Assembly (NCBI RefSeq): GCF_042665095.1
Contig: NZ_JBHTBV010000001.1
Length of the DNA: 64,000 bases
Source of the DNA: Gordonibacter pamelaeae
GTDB lineage: Bacteria > Actinomycetota > Coriobacteriia > Coriobacteriales > Eggerthellaceae
Direction: 5' to 3' (one strand)
Part shown: piece by piece, positions 33,480 to 41,866 of the stretch
Layout: each line of letters begins with the position of its first letter
Position numbering within the stretch: position 1 is the stretch's first letter
The notes under the pieces: model-generated
Databases searched by the model: none
The model's input: the letters and a program-made list of their open reading frames with translations, nothing else
Told to the model about the DNA's origin: nothing
Made by a program: the position numbers and the translations under genes

Positions 33480-33651
33480 AGGTTCCCCCTTCCGTGTTCG
33501 CATCCCCAGCTTACCATGCCCCGCCACCCCGCAGCCCCTCGTCACAGGCGGGCCCCTTCCCGCCTGCGGAGTGCGAAGCCGCCAAGCGAGGGGGCTCGCG
33601 CCCGTCCTTCCGGCAAGGTGCGGCGCGCATTCCCGTTGACCGCCGATACAT

Positions 33652-33710
33652 GGTAAAGTCAACTTGACACCCGTCCGTCCGTCTGCCATACTAGGTAAAG
33701 TCAACTTTAC
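33652..33710 (+). promoter_or_regulatory. Promoter with repeated GGTAAAGTCAACTT operator
   Basis: GGTAAAGTCAACTT occurs at 33652-33665 and 33694-33707. The second copy belongs to the palindrome GTAAAGTCAACTTTAC (33695-33710). Between them lie TTGACA (33664-33669) and CATACT (33687-33692), spaced 17 bp. The operators therefore bracket the core promoter of the following XRE regulator. The arrangement mirrors 2440-2508. Confidence 0.75.
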
Positions 33711-33731
33711 TTCTATCGAATCGAGCCGTCA

Positions 33732-33941
33732 GTGGACACCATCAGGAACCGGGTGCGGGAGCTGCGCGAGGAGCGCGGGCTCTCCCAGAGCGAGCTGGCG
33801 CGGCGCACGGGCGTCACCCGCCAGACCATCATCTCGCTGGAGAAGGGGAGCTACGTGCCGTCGCTTCTGTTCGCGCTCAACCTGTGCGAGGTGTTCGATG
33901 CTGCGGTGGAGGACGTGTTCAGCAAGGAGGAGCATTCATGA
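33732..33941 (+). CDS. Short XRE-family HTH transcriptional regulator
   Basis: 69 aa, GTG start. HTH region RELREERGLSQSELARRTG...VTRQTIISLEKGSYVPS; related to the 2862-3053 protein. It overlaps the following membrane protein gene by ATGA. The probable binding site is the palindrome just upstream, so autoregulation is expected. Confidence 0.88.
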   Translation: MDTIRNRVRELREERGLSQSELARRTGVTRQTIISLEKGSYVPSLLFALNLCEVFDAAVEDVFSKEEHS

Positions 33942-34420
33942 AGAAGGTCGTGTTTGAGAGCGTGGGCAACACGCTGCTGTTCGTGCTCATGGGGCTGGTG
34001 TTCATGTTCCCGTTCTCGCGCTACGAGGGCGGCGTGGCCGCGGACGGCTTCTCCCTGTCCGTCCACCTCTCGCCGTTCCTGGCGGTGTTCGTGGCGTTTT
34101 TGGTGCTCTATCCCATCGCCCGCGCCGTGTTCGTGAGGCGCAGCGGGCTGGATGCGAGCACGCGGGACAACCTGGAGCTCGCGGCCGACGACGAGCGCGA
34201 GCTCCAGATAACGGGCCGTGCGCTAAGAACTGCGTACCGGGTGCTCATGACGTGCCTGATCGTGGGCTTGGGCGTGCTGGCAGCCGCCCAGTTCCTCTCC
34301 GCGACCTTCCTCGGCGATGCCACGGCCGTGTACCGCACGGCCGTGGCGATCATCGCCGCCACCCTCGTTGCCGCGAGCGTTTCATACTGCATCCGGTGGT
34401 GCCTCGAGTACCGGAGGTGA
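33938..34420 (+). CDS. Membrane protein partnered with XRE regulator
   Basis: 160 aa with four hydrophobic segments (about 12-28, 46-64, 105-124, 130-152). Between segments 2 and 3 is a charged loop with LELAADDERELQITGRA. No function assigned; coupling of a small XRE protein and a membrane protein by ATGA suggests a sensory or envelope role. The order is opposite to the 2529/2862 pair. Confidence 0.78.
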   Translation: MKKVVFESVGNTLLFVLMGLVFMFPFSRYEGGVAADGFSLSVHLSPFLAVFVAFLVLYPIARAVFVRRSGLDASTRDNLELAADDERELQITGRALRTAYRVLMTCLIVGLGVLAAAQFLSATFLGDATAVYRTAVAIIAATLVAASVSYCIRWCLEYRR

Positions 34421-34488
34421 TGCCAGTTCGATCGGTCCGCCGCAGCCACCTTGTTGAATGCACGACCGCGTTTGGCGTGACGGCAAGT

Positions 34489-34526
34489 CCCTGGAGCATG
34501 CTCTCGTTGACCAAGCTGCTCCAGGG
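34489..34526 (+). terminator. Hairpin after the XRE/membrane pair
   Basis: CCCTGGAGC (34489-34497) pairs perfectly with GCTCCAGGG (34518-34526), followed by TTT. It lies between a plus-strand gene and the convergent end of the minus-strand island. Confidence 0.65.
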
Positions 34527-34571
34527 TTTGGCGAGGCGGGCGATTCGACAGTAGGCCTGCCTCGGCTCGGA

Positions 34572-34760
34572 TTAGTCGTCTTCCTCGATCTGGTACTCGA
34601 ACTTTGTCTTGCACCAGGGGCACTTGGTCGTGAAACTGCCGAACTCGCGGCTCGTCACGATCTTGCGCAGCGGCTTTCCGCAGTTTGGGCAAACCTTCGG
34701 CGCCTTGTCGGTGATCTCCTCGATGCCTTCGACGTCTTTTTGGTCAGGACTGTATGCCAT
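34572..34760 (-). CDS. Small zinc-ribbon protein
   Basis: 62 aa with two CxxC knuckles, CPNCGKPL and CPWCKTKF, flanked by acidic ends. Last gene of the molybdoenzyme operon, 50 bp after the large subunit. Such tiny zinc-ribbon proteins frequently accompany molybdoenzyme operons in Coriobacteriia; the role may be as a maturation factor or redox adaptor (inference). Confidence 0.8.
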   Translation of the reverse strand: MAYSPDQKDVEGIEEITDKAPKVCPNCGKPLRKIVTSREFGSFTTKCPWCKTKFEYQIEEDD

Positions 34761-34810
34761 GGTCGGGTCTCCTTTCCGGTTAAGCGTTCCAAGCGTTGGA
34801 ACGCTCGGCT

Positions 34811-37174
34811 TTATTTTGCGCAGTGCTTGGCTTCGTAGCTCATCTCAGAGGACGCGCCTACCGTCATGCTCTCCGGCCCGCGGCTTGCCGGTGGCTCATA
34901 GGCGGCGGGATCCGAGCTTCCTGCCTCGTAGCCATCTACCTTGTAGATCTTCGCGAGCACGTTCTTGTAGGGAGCGCCGTAGCCGAGCTTGCCCACCTTG
35001 TACATGGGCACGAGCTTGTTGACATTCGACTTCCACGTGCCGAACAGGTTCGGGTACTCCCCGTCTTCCTCGGGATACCACCAACCGTGGGTTGCATGGA
35101 TGACCCTCTCCGGCACCTCGTTGGAGAGGCGCGCCCGTTCCACGCACTTGCCCAAGGGGTTCTCGATGCACACGTAGTCGCCCGCCTTGATGCCGTGGGC
35201 GGCTGCCGTCTTCGGGTTGATGGTGACGAGCGGGTCGGGTGTGATGCTGCGCAGCGTAGGCATCTGTCGGTGCTCGGAGTGGAACGAGACGAAGTCCCGC
35301 CCACCGGTGGTCAGTACGAGCGGGTACTCTTCGTAGAGGTCGGGGGTGCTGTTGGGGCTCATTGCCGGCTCCATGAAGTAGGGGAGCTCGTCTTCCCCGA
35401 AGTCGTCGTAAATCGAAGAGCACACCTCTATCATGCCCGTCGGCGTGTTGAAGCCGGGCTCGCCGTCGGGGCGCAGCAGCCCCTTCTCGTACTTGCGGTA
35501 CTCGAAGTTCTGCTGGAACACCCCCATGTCGCGCAGGTTGTTGAAGTCCCAATCATATTGGGTGCGGATCTGCGCGTTGAAGAACTCCTCGGCGCTCTCC
35601 CACGGCCACGCCTCGGGGTTGAGGCGCTTGCCCACGAGCATGTCGATCTCCAAGTCGGATCGGGCCTCGCCGGGGTCGAGGGCCGCGTTCATAGCCCCCA
35701 GGAAGTGCGTATTGCGACCGAAGTGGGGGAGCACGACGCCGTCATGCTCGGCGAAGCCGCTCACCGGAAGCACCAGGTCGCACAGGCCCATGATGGTGGG
35801 CGTCATGAAGCAGTCCTGGGCCGCGTTGAAGTCCATCTTCATGAGCGCGTTGTACCAGCGCTCGGGCTCGGCGTAGACCGTCGGCGCAATGGGGTTGGTG
35901 GCGTAGAAGTACGCCATATGGAAGGCATAGGGCTCCTCGGTCTCCATGACGGTGAGCACCTCGTCGGGATGGGCGAATGGCCCGCACGCGTATGCTGGAT
36001 GGTCTTCCTTCGCATCGATGCGCTTCGCCATGGTCTCGGGCTCGACGAACTGCGCGGTCTCGAAGCGCCAGCGTCCCATGAAGCTCGAGGGTAGCGACAG
36101 CGTGATACCGCCCGGTACGTCCATATAGCCGCATATAGCCGCCAACGCAAGTAGGGCCTGCCCTGCCTGCGCGCCGTTCTGCTGGGTGTCGATGGCGAGC
36201 CCCCACATGATGGACGAGGGCGCGTTCGTCGCGAAGGCGCGCGCCGCGCTGCGTATGACGTCGGCGGGCACCCAGGTGATGTTCTCTGCCCATTCGGGCG
36301 TCTTGTCTTGCACGCGTTCGGCGAGGTCATCAACGCCGAATACCCATTTCTCGCAGAAATCGTGGTCGTAGAGATCCTCGCCCAGGACGACGTTCAGCAT
36401 CGCGAGGCCGATGGCGGCGTCGGTTCCCGGACGCAGCTGCAGGTGGAACTCCGCGCGCGAGGCGAGCCACGTCAGGCGCGGGTCGATCACGATGAGCTTC
36501 GAGCCCCGTTTCATGAGGTCCACGATAGCGTGCCCGTAGAACCCGTCGGGGTTGGATTGCAGCGGGCTCTTGCCCCACAGCACGATGTACTTCGGCACCT
36601 CGTAGCGCGGGTCGTCGTAGCGGTCGGGGAAGTAGGCGGCGTAGTCGAGCTCGGGGTAGCCCGCCCCAAGCAGGAAGTCGGCCACGACCGTGCGGGGGCC
36701 GTAGCAAGAGCCGCCGCTCATCGAGAACGAGCAGTTCGGCGTCTTGAAGCAGGCCTGGGCCATGGGTGGTGCGTAGAGCGTCGCCTCGCGACCGGTTCCC
36801 TGGAACAGGTAGATGGCCTCCGGGCCGTAATTCGCCCAGATCTTCCTCACCTCGCGCTCGAGGATGTCGAGTGCCTCGTCCCAGGTTATGCGCTCCCAGG
36901 CGTCCTTGCCGCGGTCCTCCCGTGCGCGCTTCATGGGGTATCTTATGCGGTTAGGGCTCTCGATGAAGTCCTTCATCGCCAAGCAGCGCGGGCACAGGCG
37001 CCCCTGGCTAATGGGGTGGTCGGGATCGCCCTCCACCTTCACGAACTTGCCGTCCTTGTCGGTGTAGATGAACATGCCGCAGCCGACGGGGTGGTCGCCC
37101 GGCGGGGACCACCCGCAGGTGCGTACCCTGATAAGCTCGCCCTCGTCACTTTTCCACGTGGTTTCCATGGTCAT
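34811..37174 (-). CDS. Molybdopterin-dependent oxidoreductase, bis-MGD large subunit (copy 1)
   Basis: 787 aa, DMSO-reductase superfamily. The N-terminal [4Fe-4S] site is probably Cys 20, 32, 61 and 64 (CGWS, GCGM, GRLCPRC). The candidate metal ligand is Cys157 in GGSCYGPRT. Dinucleotide-binding segments include VLWGKSPLQSNPDG, LIVIDPRLTWLA and the C-terminal molydop-binding domain. There is no Tat signal, so the enzyme is cytoplasmic, unlike most respiratory members. It is closely related to the 39000-41360 protein. ATG 37174 has AAAGGAG upstream. Substrate unknown; candidates are catechols or other phenolics (see findings). Confidence 0.9.
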   Translation of the reverse strand: MTMETTWKSDEGELIRVRTCGWSPPGDHPVGCGMFIYTDKDGKFVKVEGDPDHPISQGRLCPRCLAMKDFIESPNRIRYPMKRAREDRGKDAWERITWDEALDILEREVRKIWANYGPEAIYLFQGTGREATLYAPPMAQACFKTPNCSFSMSGGSCYGPRTVVADFLLGAGYPELDYAAYFPDRYDDPRYEVPKYIVLWGKSPLQSNPDGFYGHAIVDLMKRGSKLIVIDPRLTWLASRAEFHLQLRPGTDAAIGLAMLNVVLGEDLYDHDFCEKWVFGVDDLAERVQDKTPEWAENITWVPADVIRSAARAFATNAPSSIMWGLAIDTQQNGAQAGQALLALAAICGYMDVPGGITLSLPSSFMGRWRFETAQFVEPETMAKRIDAKEDHPAYACGPFAHPDEVLTVMETEEPYAFHMAYFYATNPIAPTVYAEPERWYNALMKMDFNAAQDCFMTPTIMGLCDLVLPVSGFAEHDGVVLPHFGRNTHFLGAMNAALDPGEARSDLEIDMLVGKRLNPEAWPWESAEEFFNAQIRTQYDWDFNNLRDMGVFQQNFEYRKYEKGLLRPDGEPGFNTPTGMIEVCSSIYDDFGEDELPYFMEPAMSPNSTPDLYEEYPLVLTTGGRDFVSFHSEHRQMPTLRSITPDPLVTINPKTAAAHGIKAGDYVCIENPLGKCVERARLSNEVPERVIHATHGWWYPEEDGEYPNLFGTWKSNVNKLVPMYKVGKLGYGAPYKNVLAKIYKVDGYEAGSSDPAAYEPPASRGPESMTVGASSEMSYEAKHCAK
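36432..36680. repeat. 249-bp block identical to 40618-40866
   Basis: Compared base by base, this interval and 40618-40866 show no difference, whereas sequence on either side soon diverges (for example beyond 36680, GCCACGACC versus CCGATCACC). The block lies within both large-subunit genes, spanning the region that begins after the Mo-ligand Cys and includes the pterin-binding DPRLTWLASRAEF segment. Confidence 0.9.
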
Positions 37175-37199
37175 AGCCTTTCTCCTTTCATCGTCATTG

Positions 37200-38573
37200 T
37201 CATTCGTTTGCCGTGCGGTTTGAAACCGTGGTATCGCCGCAAAGGTCCTCCAGGGCAACCCCCTTCGTCTCCGTCTTGATGAGCAGCTTCGTGAAGAGGG
37301 CGGCCAGGCACAGCGGCACCAGGACCCCGACGAGCACGGTCGAGAACGTCGAACCCGACTCCAAGGCGCCGCCTATCGCCATGGGTGTGATGAAGCCTCC
37401 GATGCGCGCCACCGTGGTCACGCAGGCCTGTCCGGTCGCCCTGATCTCGGTGGGGTAGGCCTCGATCGTTATCGGCGCGGGCGACATGTAGGCGTAGTTG
37501 ATGGCGAACCCCATGAGCGCGCAGGCGGGGATCATCAGGCCGCCGAAGCCGAACACCGCCGTGAACGCCACCGCCAGACCGGCGAGGAGAAATGCCATGT
37601 ATGCGCTCCTGATCCTACCAAGCCGGTCGGCCGCCAACCCCGCCACCACGGCGCCCGCGCAGCCCAGCAGGTTCATGAGCGTGGTATAGCCGTAGCTCGC
37701 GCCGACCGAGTAGCCGCTCTGGAGCAAGACCGTGGGCATCCAGTTCGTCAGCCCGTACGAAAGGGCGCAGGTGGTGAAGGCAACCAGCCAGATGCCCACG
37801 GTCGTCTTCAGGTACTTTTTCGACACGAGCGCCCGAAGCTGCCCGCCGCCTTCCGCGTTGGGTACCTCGATCTCGTCGACGGTGTAGCCACCTTCCTTCG
37901 GAGCGTCGAGCGAGGCGTTGATTGCGTTCACGATGCCGAGCGCCTCTTGCGTCCTACCCTTGCTCAACAGCCATTGGACCGACTCCGGCATGACAAAGTG
38001 CATGAGCACCCCGTACAGGAAGGGAAAGCCGCCAACGAGATAGCACATGCGCCAGCCGAAATTCGGGACCACGAACATAGCCGTCAGCCCTGCAAGAACC
38101 CAGCCTGCCATCATGAACGTCTTGGTCGCGGTGATGTAGGCTCCGCGGTGCCTGGTGGGGGCGAACTCGGAGACGAGCGTGACGCTCAGCGGGATGACGG
38201 CACCTATACCGATGCCCGACATGATCCTGCACACGGCGAATGCATCATAGGTGGTCACGAAGAACACCGGCACCGTGAGAAGTGCGTAGAGCATGATGCT
38301 CGCGTTCATGACGTGCTTGCGGCCGTACCGGTCGGCAAGGTATCCTGACAGGAAGCCGCCTACAAGCATACCCAGAAGGCTGAACGAAGCCAAACTCCCC
38401 GTTGCGATGAAGCCCAGCTGCATTTCCTCGGTGATCTGAGGCATCGTGAACGATACGATCATATAGTCGAACCCGTCGAACACCATGGCGAGCCCGACCA
38501 GCATCAATATCCGTGCGGAAAACCTCCCTCCTCCCGGCTGCTCGATGATATCCGAAACGTAGACCTTCCCCAC
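37200..38573 (-). CDS. MFS transporter, aromatic acid:H+ symporter (AAHS) type
   Basis: 457 aa, twelve predicted helices. The AAHS signature DGFDY (residues 33-37) in helix 1, where PcaK and BenK have an essential DGxD, is present. The loop 2-3 motif GYLADRYGRKH, and the loop 8-9 equivalent LAADRLGRIRS, mark the MFS fold. AAHS proteins take up benzoates, hydroxybenzoates, phenylpropanoids and related acids. It lies 25 bp upstream of the copy-1 molybdoenzyme gene, in one operon, suggesting delivery of its substrate. GTG start at 38573. Confidence 0.88.
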   Translation of the reverse strand: MGKVYVSDIIEQPGGGRFSARILMLVGLAMVFDGFDYMIVSFTMPQITEEMQLGFIATGSLASFSLLGMLVGGFLSGYLADRYGRKHVMNASIMLYALLTVPVFFVTTYDAFAVCRIMSGIGIGAVIPLSVTLVSEFAPTRHRGAYITATKTFMMAGWVLAGLTAMFVVPNFGWRMCYLVGGFPFLYGVLMHFVMPESVQWLLSKGRTQEALGIVNAINASLDAPKEGGYTVDEIEVPNAEGGGQLRALVSKKYLKTTVGIWLVAFTTCALSYGLTNWMPTVLLQSGYSVGASYGYTTLMNLLGCAGAVVAGLAADRLGRIRSAYMAFLLAGLAVAFTAVFGFGGLMIPACALMGFAINYAYMSPAPITIEAYPTEIRATGQACVTTVARIGGFITPMAIGGALESGSTFSTVLVGVLVPLCLAALFTKLLIKTETKGVALEDLCGDTTVSNRTANE

Positions 38574-38648
38574 GGCAAAACCCCCTTGGTCGTTCGATGC
38601 GGGGCCGTGCGACGGCCCCGCCAGGCCTCTTGCCCTTGTGCGTGCCGG

Positions 38649-38984
38649 CTACGGCATGAAGCACGCCACGCCGTCCCCGAGCTCGGCCATGCGCCGAGGC
38701 AGCTCCTCGAGGGGCACTGCCTCCATGCACTTGGCCAGGCAGTGGTGGACGCAGGCGGGCGCCTTGCCCTCCTCGAGCCTCGAGGCGCATAGGTCGCACA
38801 ACGACGAGGGCACGGGCACGTAGTTCCAGTACCACGCGCCCGCAAGGCGCTCGGGCCCGAACTCGGCGAGCTTGACGCCCCACTCCTCTTGGGACGCTAT
38901 GGCCTTCTCTTGACGGCAGGCCACTTCGCAGCTGTGGCAGCCGGTGCAATACTTGTAGTCGATGATCAGCGCATGTTTCTTCAT
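38649..38984 (-). CDS. Small 4Fe-4S electron-transfer subunit
   Basis: 111 aa. Nine Cys are arranged as CTGCHSCEVAC (13, 16, 19, 23), CDLC (63, 66) and ACVHHCLAKC (78, 82, 86), enough for two [4Fe-4S] clusters as in the small subunits of DMSO-reductase-family enzymes, although this is only about half the usual length. ATG 38984 has AAGGTGA 6 bases upstream. It stands between the two large-subunit genes, 15 bp after one, so it may serve both. Confidence 0.88.
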   Translation of the reverse strand: MKKHALIIDYKYCTGCHSCEVACRQEKAIASQEEWGVKLAEFGPERLAGAWYWNYVPVPSSLCDLCASRLEEGKAPACVHHCLAKCMEAVPLEELPRRMAELGDGVACFMP

Positions 38985-38999
38985 GGATATCACCTTATC

Positions 39000-41360
39000 C
39001 TAACCCTGATGGATGGTTTCGTAGCTGAGGGGCTGCGGAGCCCCGCCCGTCATGCTCTCCGGCCCGCGGCTCTCGCGTGGCACGTAGGATTCGGGTGCCC
39101 CCTTCGCCGCGTCGTAGCCGTCGACTTTGTAGATCTTTGCGAGCACGTTCTTGTAGGGGGCGCCGTAGCCTGTCGCGCCCACCTTGTACATGGGCACGAG
39201 CTTGTTGATGTTCGACTTCCACACTCCGTACAGCTCGGGGTATTCGGGATCGTCCTCGGGGTACCACCAGCCGTGCTCTGCATGGACAACCCGCTCCGGC
39301 ACCTCATTGGAGACGCGCGCCCTTTCCACGCACTTGCCCAAAGGGTTCTCGATGCACACGTAGTCGCCCGCCTTGATGCCGTGGGCGGCTGCCGTCTTCG
39401 GGTTGATGGTGACGAGCGGGTCGGGATGCAACGACCGCAGGGACGGGATCTGGCGATGCTCGGAATGGAAGGAGACGAAGCTGCGGCCGCCGGTGGTCAG
39501 CACGAGCGGGTACTCCTCGTAGAGGTCGGGGGTGCTGTAGGGGCTCATGGCCGGTTCCATGAAGTACGGCAGGGCGTCCTCGCCGAAATCGTCGTAGATT
39601 GACGAGCTCACCTCTATGAGCCCGGTCGGCGTGTTGAAGCCGGGCTCGCCGTCGGGGCGGAGCAGGCCCTTCTCATACTTGCGGTACTCGAACGGCTGCT
39701 GGAACGCCCCGTATTCCCGTAGCTCTTTGAAGCCCCAGTCATACTGCGTGTGTATCTGGGCGTCGAAGAACTCCTCGACGCTCTCCCACGGCCATGCCTC
39801 GGGGTTGAGGCGCTTGCCCACGAGCAGGTCGATCTCCAGATCCGACTTCGCCTCGCCCGGATCGACCGCCGCGTTCATAGCCCCCAGAAAATGGGTGTTC
39901 CGGCCGAAATGGGGGAGTACGAAGCCGTCGTGCTCCGGGAAGAAGCTCACAGGCAGGACAAGGTCGCACAGGCCCATGATGGTGGGTGTCATGAAGCAGT
40001 CCTGTGCGGCGTTGAAGTCCATCTTCATGATGCCGTTGTACCAGCGCTCGGGCTCGGCGTAGCAGGTTGGCGCAATGGGATTCGAGGCATAGAAGTAGAA
40101 CATATGGAAGGCGTACGGCTCGCCGGTTTCCAGTGTGGTCAGCACGGAGTCGGGGTGGGCGTAGGGGCCGGTGGCGTACGCAGGATGGTCGTCCTTCGCA
40201 TCGATGCGCTTCTTCTCGACGTCCTTCCCGACGAACTGCATGGTCTCGTAGGTCCACCTGCCCAGGAAACTGGAGGGCAGCGCAAGCGTGATGCCGCCCG
40301 GCACATCCATGTACCCGCAGATAGCTCCGATGGCCAGGAGGGCCTGCCCTGCCTGGGCGCCGTTCTGCTGGGTGTCGATGGCGAGCCCCCACATGATGGA
40401 CGAGGGCGCGTTCGTCGCGAAGGCGCGCGCCGCGCCGCGTATGACGTCGGCGGGCACCCAGGTGATGTTCTCTGCCCATTCGGGCGTCGTGCCCTGCACA
40501 CGATCGGCCAGCTCGTCGAGCCCGAACACCCAGTTGTCGCAGAAGTCGTGATCATAGAGGTCCTCCCCGATGATCACGTTCAGCATCGCGAGGCCGATGG
40601 CGGCATCGGTTCCCGGGCGCAGCTGCAGGTGGAACTCCGCGCGCGAGGCGAGCCACGTCAGGCGCGGGTCGATCACGATGAGCTTCGAGCCCCGTTTCAT
40701 GAGGTCCACGATAGCGTGCCCGTAGAACCCGTCGGGGTTGGATTGCAGCGGGCTCTTGCCCCACAGCACGATGTACTTCGGCACCTCGTAGCGCGGGTCG
40801 TCGTAGCGGTCGGGGAAGTAGGCGGCGTAGTCGAGCTCGGGGTAGCCCGCCCCAAGCAGGAAGTCGCCGATCACCGTGCGCGGTCCGTAGCAAGAGGCGC
40901 CCGACATCATGAACGCGTTGTTCGGCGTCTTGAACACGGCCTGGGCCATGGGCGGCGCGTACTCGGTCGCCTCGCGGCCGGTGCCCTTCGAGAGGAAGAT
41001 CGCCTCCGGTCCGTAGGTCTCCCAGATCTTCCTCACCTCGCGCTCGAGGATGTCGAGCGCCTCGTCCCAGGTTATGCGCTCCCAGGCGTCCTTGCCGCGG
41101 TCCTCGCGGGCGCGCTTCATGGGATATCTTATGCGGTCGGGATGCTGGAGGAACTCGCCCATCGCCAAACAGCGCGGGCACAGGCGTCCCTGGCTTATGG
41201 GGTGGTCGGGGTCGCCCTCCACCTTCACGAACTTGCCGTCCTTGTCGGTGTAGATGAACATGCCGCAGCCGACTGGGTGGCAGCCGGGAGGCGACCATCC
41301 GCAGGTGCGCGTGCGGACGAGCCCTCCTTCGTCGACCTTCCATTCCTTGTCCATGGTCAT
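39000..41360 (-). CDS. Molybdopterin-dependent oxidoreductase, bis-MGD large subunit (copy 2)
   Basis: 786 aa, closely similar to copy 1 throughout (34811-37174) with the same N-terminal Cys set and Cys in GASCYGPRT. No Tat signal. Its start overlaps the stop of the 41357-41560 zinc-ribbon gene (ATGA). Differences concentrate near the amino end, in the segment after the Mo-ligand Cys (residues 130-165) and around residues 360-400, where specificity loops may be. As in copy 1, the substrate is unknown. Confidence 0.9.
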   Translation of the reverse strand: MTMDKEWKVDEGGLVRTRTCGWSPPGCHPVGCGMFIYTDKDGKFVKVEGDPDHPISQGRLCPRCLAMGEFLQHPDRIRYPMKRAREDRGKDAWERITWDEALDILEREVRKIWETYGPEAIFLSKGTGREATEYAPPMAQAVFKTPNNAFMMSGASCYGPRTVIGDFLLGAGYPELDYAAYFPDRYDDPRYEVPKYIVLWGKSPLQSNPDGFYGHAIVDLMKRGSKLIVIDPRLTWLASRAEFHLQLRPGTDAAIGLAMLNVIIGEDLYDHDFCDNWVFGLDELADRVQGTTPEWAENITWVPADVIRGAARAFATNAPSSIMWGLAIDTQQNGAQAGQALLAIGAICGYMDVPGGITLALPSSFLGRWTYETMQFVGKDVEKKRIDAKDDHPAYATGPYAHPDSVLTTLETGEPYAFHMFYFYASNPIAPTCYAEPERWYNGIMKMDFNAAQDCFMTPTIMGLCDLVLPVSFFPEHDGFVLPHFGRNTHFLGAMNAAVDPGEAKSDLEIDLLVGKRLNPEAWPWESVEEFFDAQIHTQYDWGFKELREYGAFQQPFEYRKYEKGLLRPDGEPGFNTPTGLIEVSSSIYDDFGEDALPYFMEPAMSPYSTPDLYEEYPLVLTTGGRSFVSFHSEHRQIPSLRSLHPDPLVTINPKTAAAHGIKAGDYVCIENPLGKCVERARVSNEVPERVVHAEHGWWYPEDDPEYPELYGVWKSNINKLVPMYKVGATGYGAPYKNVLAKIYKVDGYDAAKGAPESYVPRESRGPESMTGGAPQPLSYETIHQG
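40618..40866. repeat. 249-bp block identical to 36432-36680
   Basis: Partner of the identical block in copy 1. About 150 bp at 40345-40490 are also nearly identical to 36155-36300 with about two differences, so identity is patchy along the genes, a pattern typical of gene conversion. Confidence 0.9.
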
Positions 41361-41560
41361 TGACGCTCCTCACTCTTGTCTCGTGTTCTCGCTTTCGTTT
41401 TCCAGTCCTTCACCGCAGCGTCTTTGGCCTCCTCGGAAAGAGGCTCCCCGCACTTCCTGCAAGTTTTGAAGACAAGCATGTTCCGATGCCCGCAGGCCGG
41501 GCAGGGCACGAACTTGGGCTTGCAGTTATCGCAGGTGACACGACAGCTGCCAAAGCACAT
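41357..41560 (-). CDS. Small zinc-ribbon protein (MCFGSC type)
   Basis: 67 aa. Starts MCFGSCRVTCDNCKPKF; Cys pairs CDNC, CPAC and CRKC can form two zinc or rubredoxin-like knuckles. The end overlaps the start of the copy-2 large subunit by ATGA. Part of a run of two such small genes. Function unknown; translational coupling suggests stoichiometric production with the enzyme. Confidence 0.78.
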   Translation of the reverse strand: MCFGSCRVTCDNCKPKFVPCPACGHRNMLVFKTCRKCGEPLSEEAKDAAVKDWKTKARTRDKSEERQ

Positions 41561-41574
41561 GGCCGGACCGTACC

Positions 41575-41817
41575 CTATGGCTGGGCCGGGGGCTTGGGCG
41601 CTCCGGGGGCCTTGGGGGCGGGGATGGCGGAAGGGCTGCCTGCGGCCGGCGCTGGCGAGGGGGCGGCGGATGGCGCCAAAGATGCCGGGTCGACCCCCTC
41701 GAGGCTCGTCTTGCAGAACGGGCACTTCTTGGGAAGCAGGCCCTGGGTGACGTTGATCTTCTTGCCGCAGCTCGGGCATGCGGCCCCTGCGTTGGCTTCT
41801 GCTGGTCTAAAGCACAT
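41575..41817 (-). CDS. Small zinc-ribbon protein (MCFRPA type) with Pro/Ala tail
   Basis: 80 aa. Starts MCFRPAEANAG, has CPSCGKK and CPFCKTS as a zinc ribbon, then a Pro/Ala/Ser-rich tail of about 35 residues. Such MCFRPA proteins recur next to molybdoenzyme genes in Eggerthellaceae (from memory, not checked). The conserved MCF at the N-terminus of both adjacent proteins suggests a common role. Confidence 0.78.
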   Translation of the reverse strand: MCFRPAEANAGAACPSCGKKINVTQGLLPKKCPFCKTSLEGVDPASLAPSAAPSPAPAAGSPSAIPAPKAPGAPKPPAQP

Positions 41818-41866
41818 GGGAGGTTCCTTTCTTGTGATACCGGGACAGGTTATCGGCGCTGCCTAC

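Noticed and set aside
34811..41360. Tat signal peptides on the large subunits
   Set aside because: Both start MTM(E/D), with no twin-arginine motif or hydrophobic segment before the first Cys.
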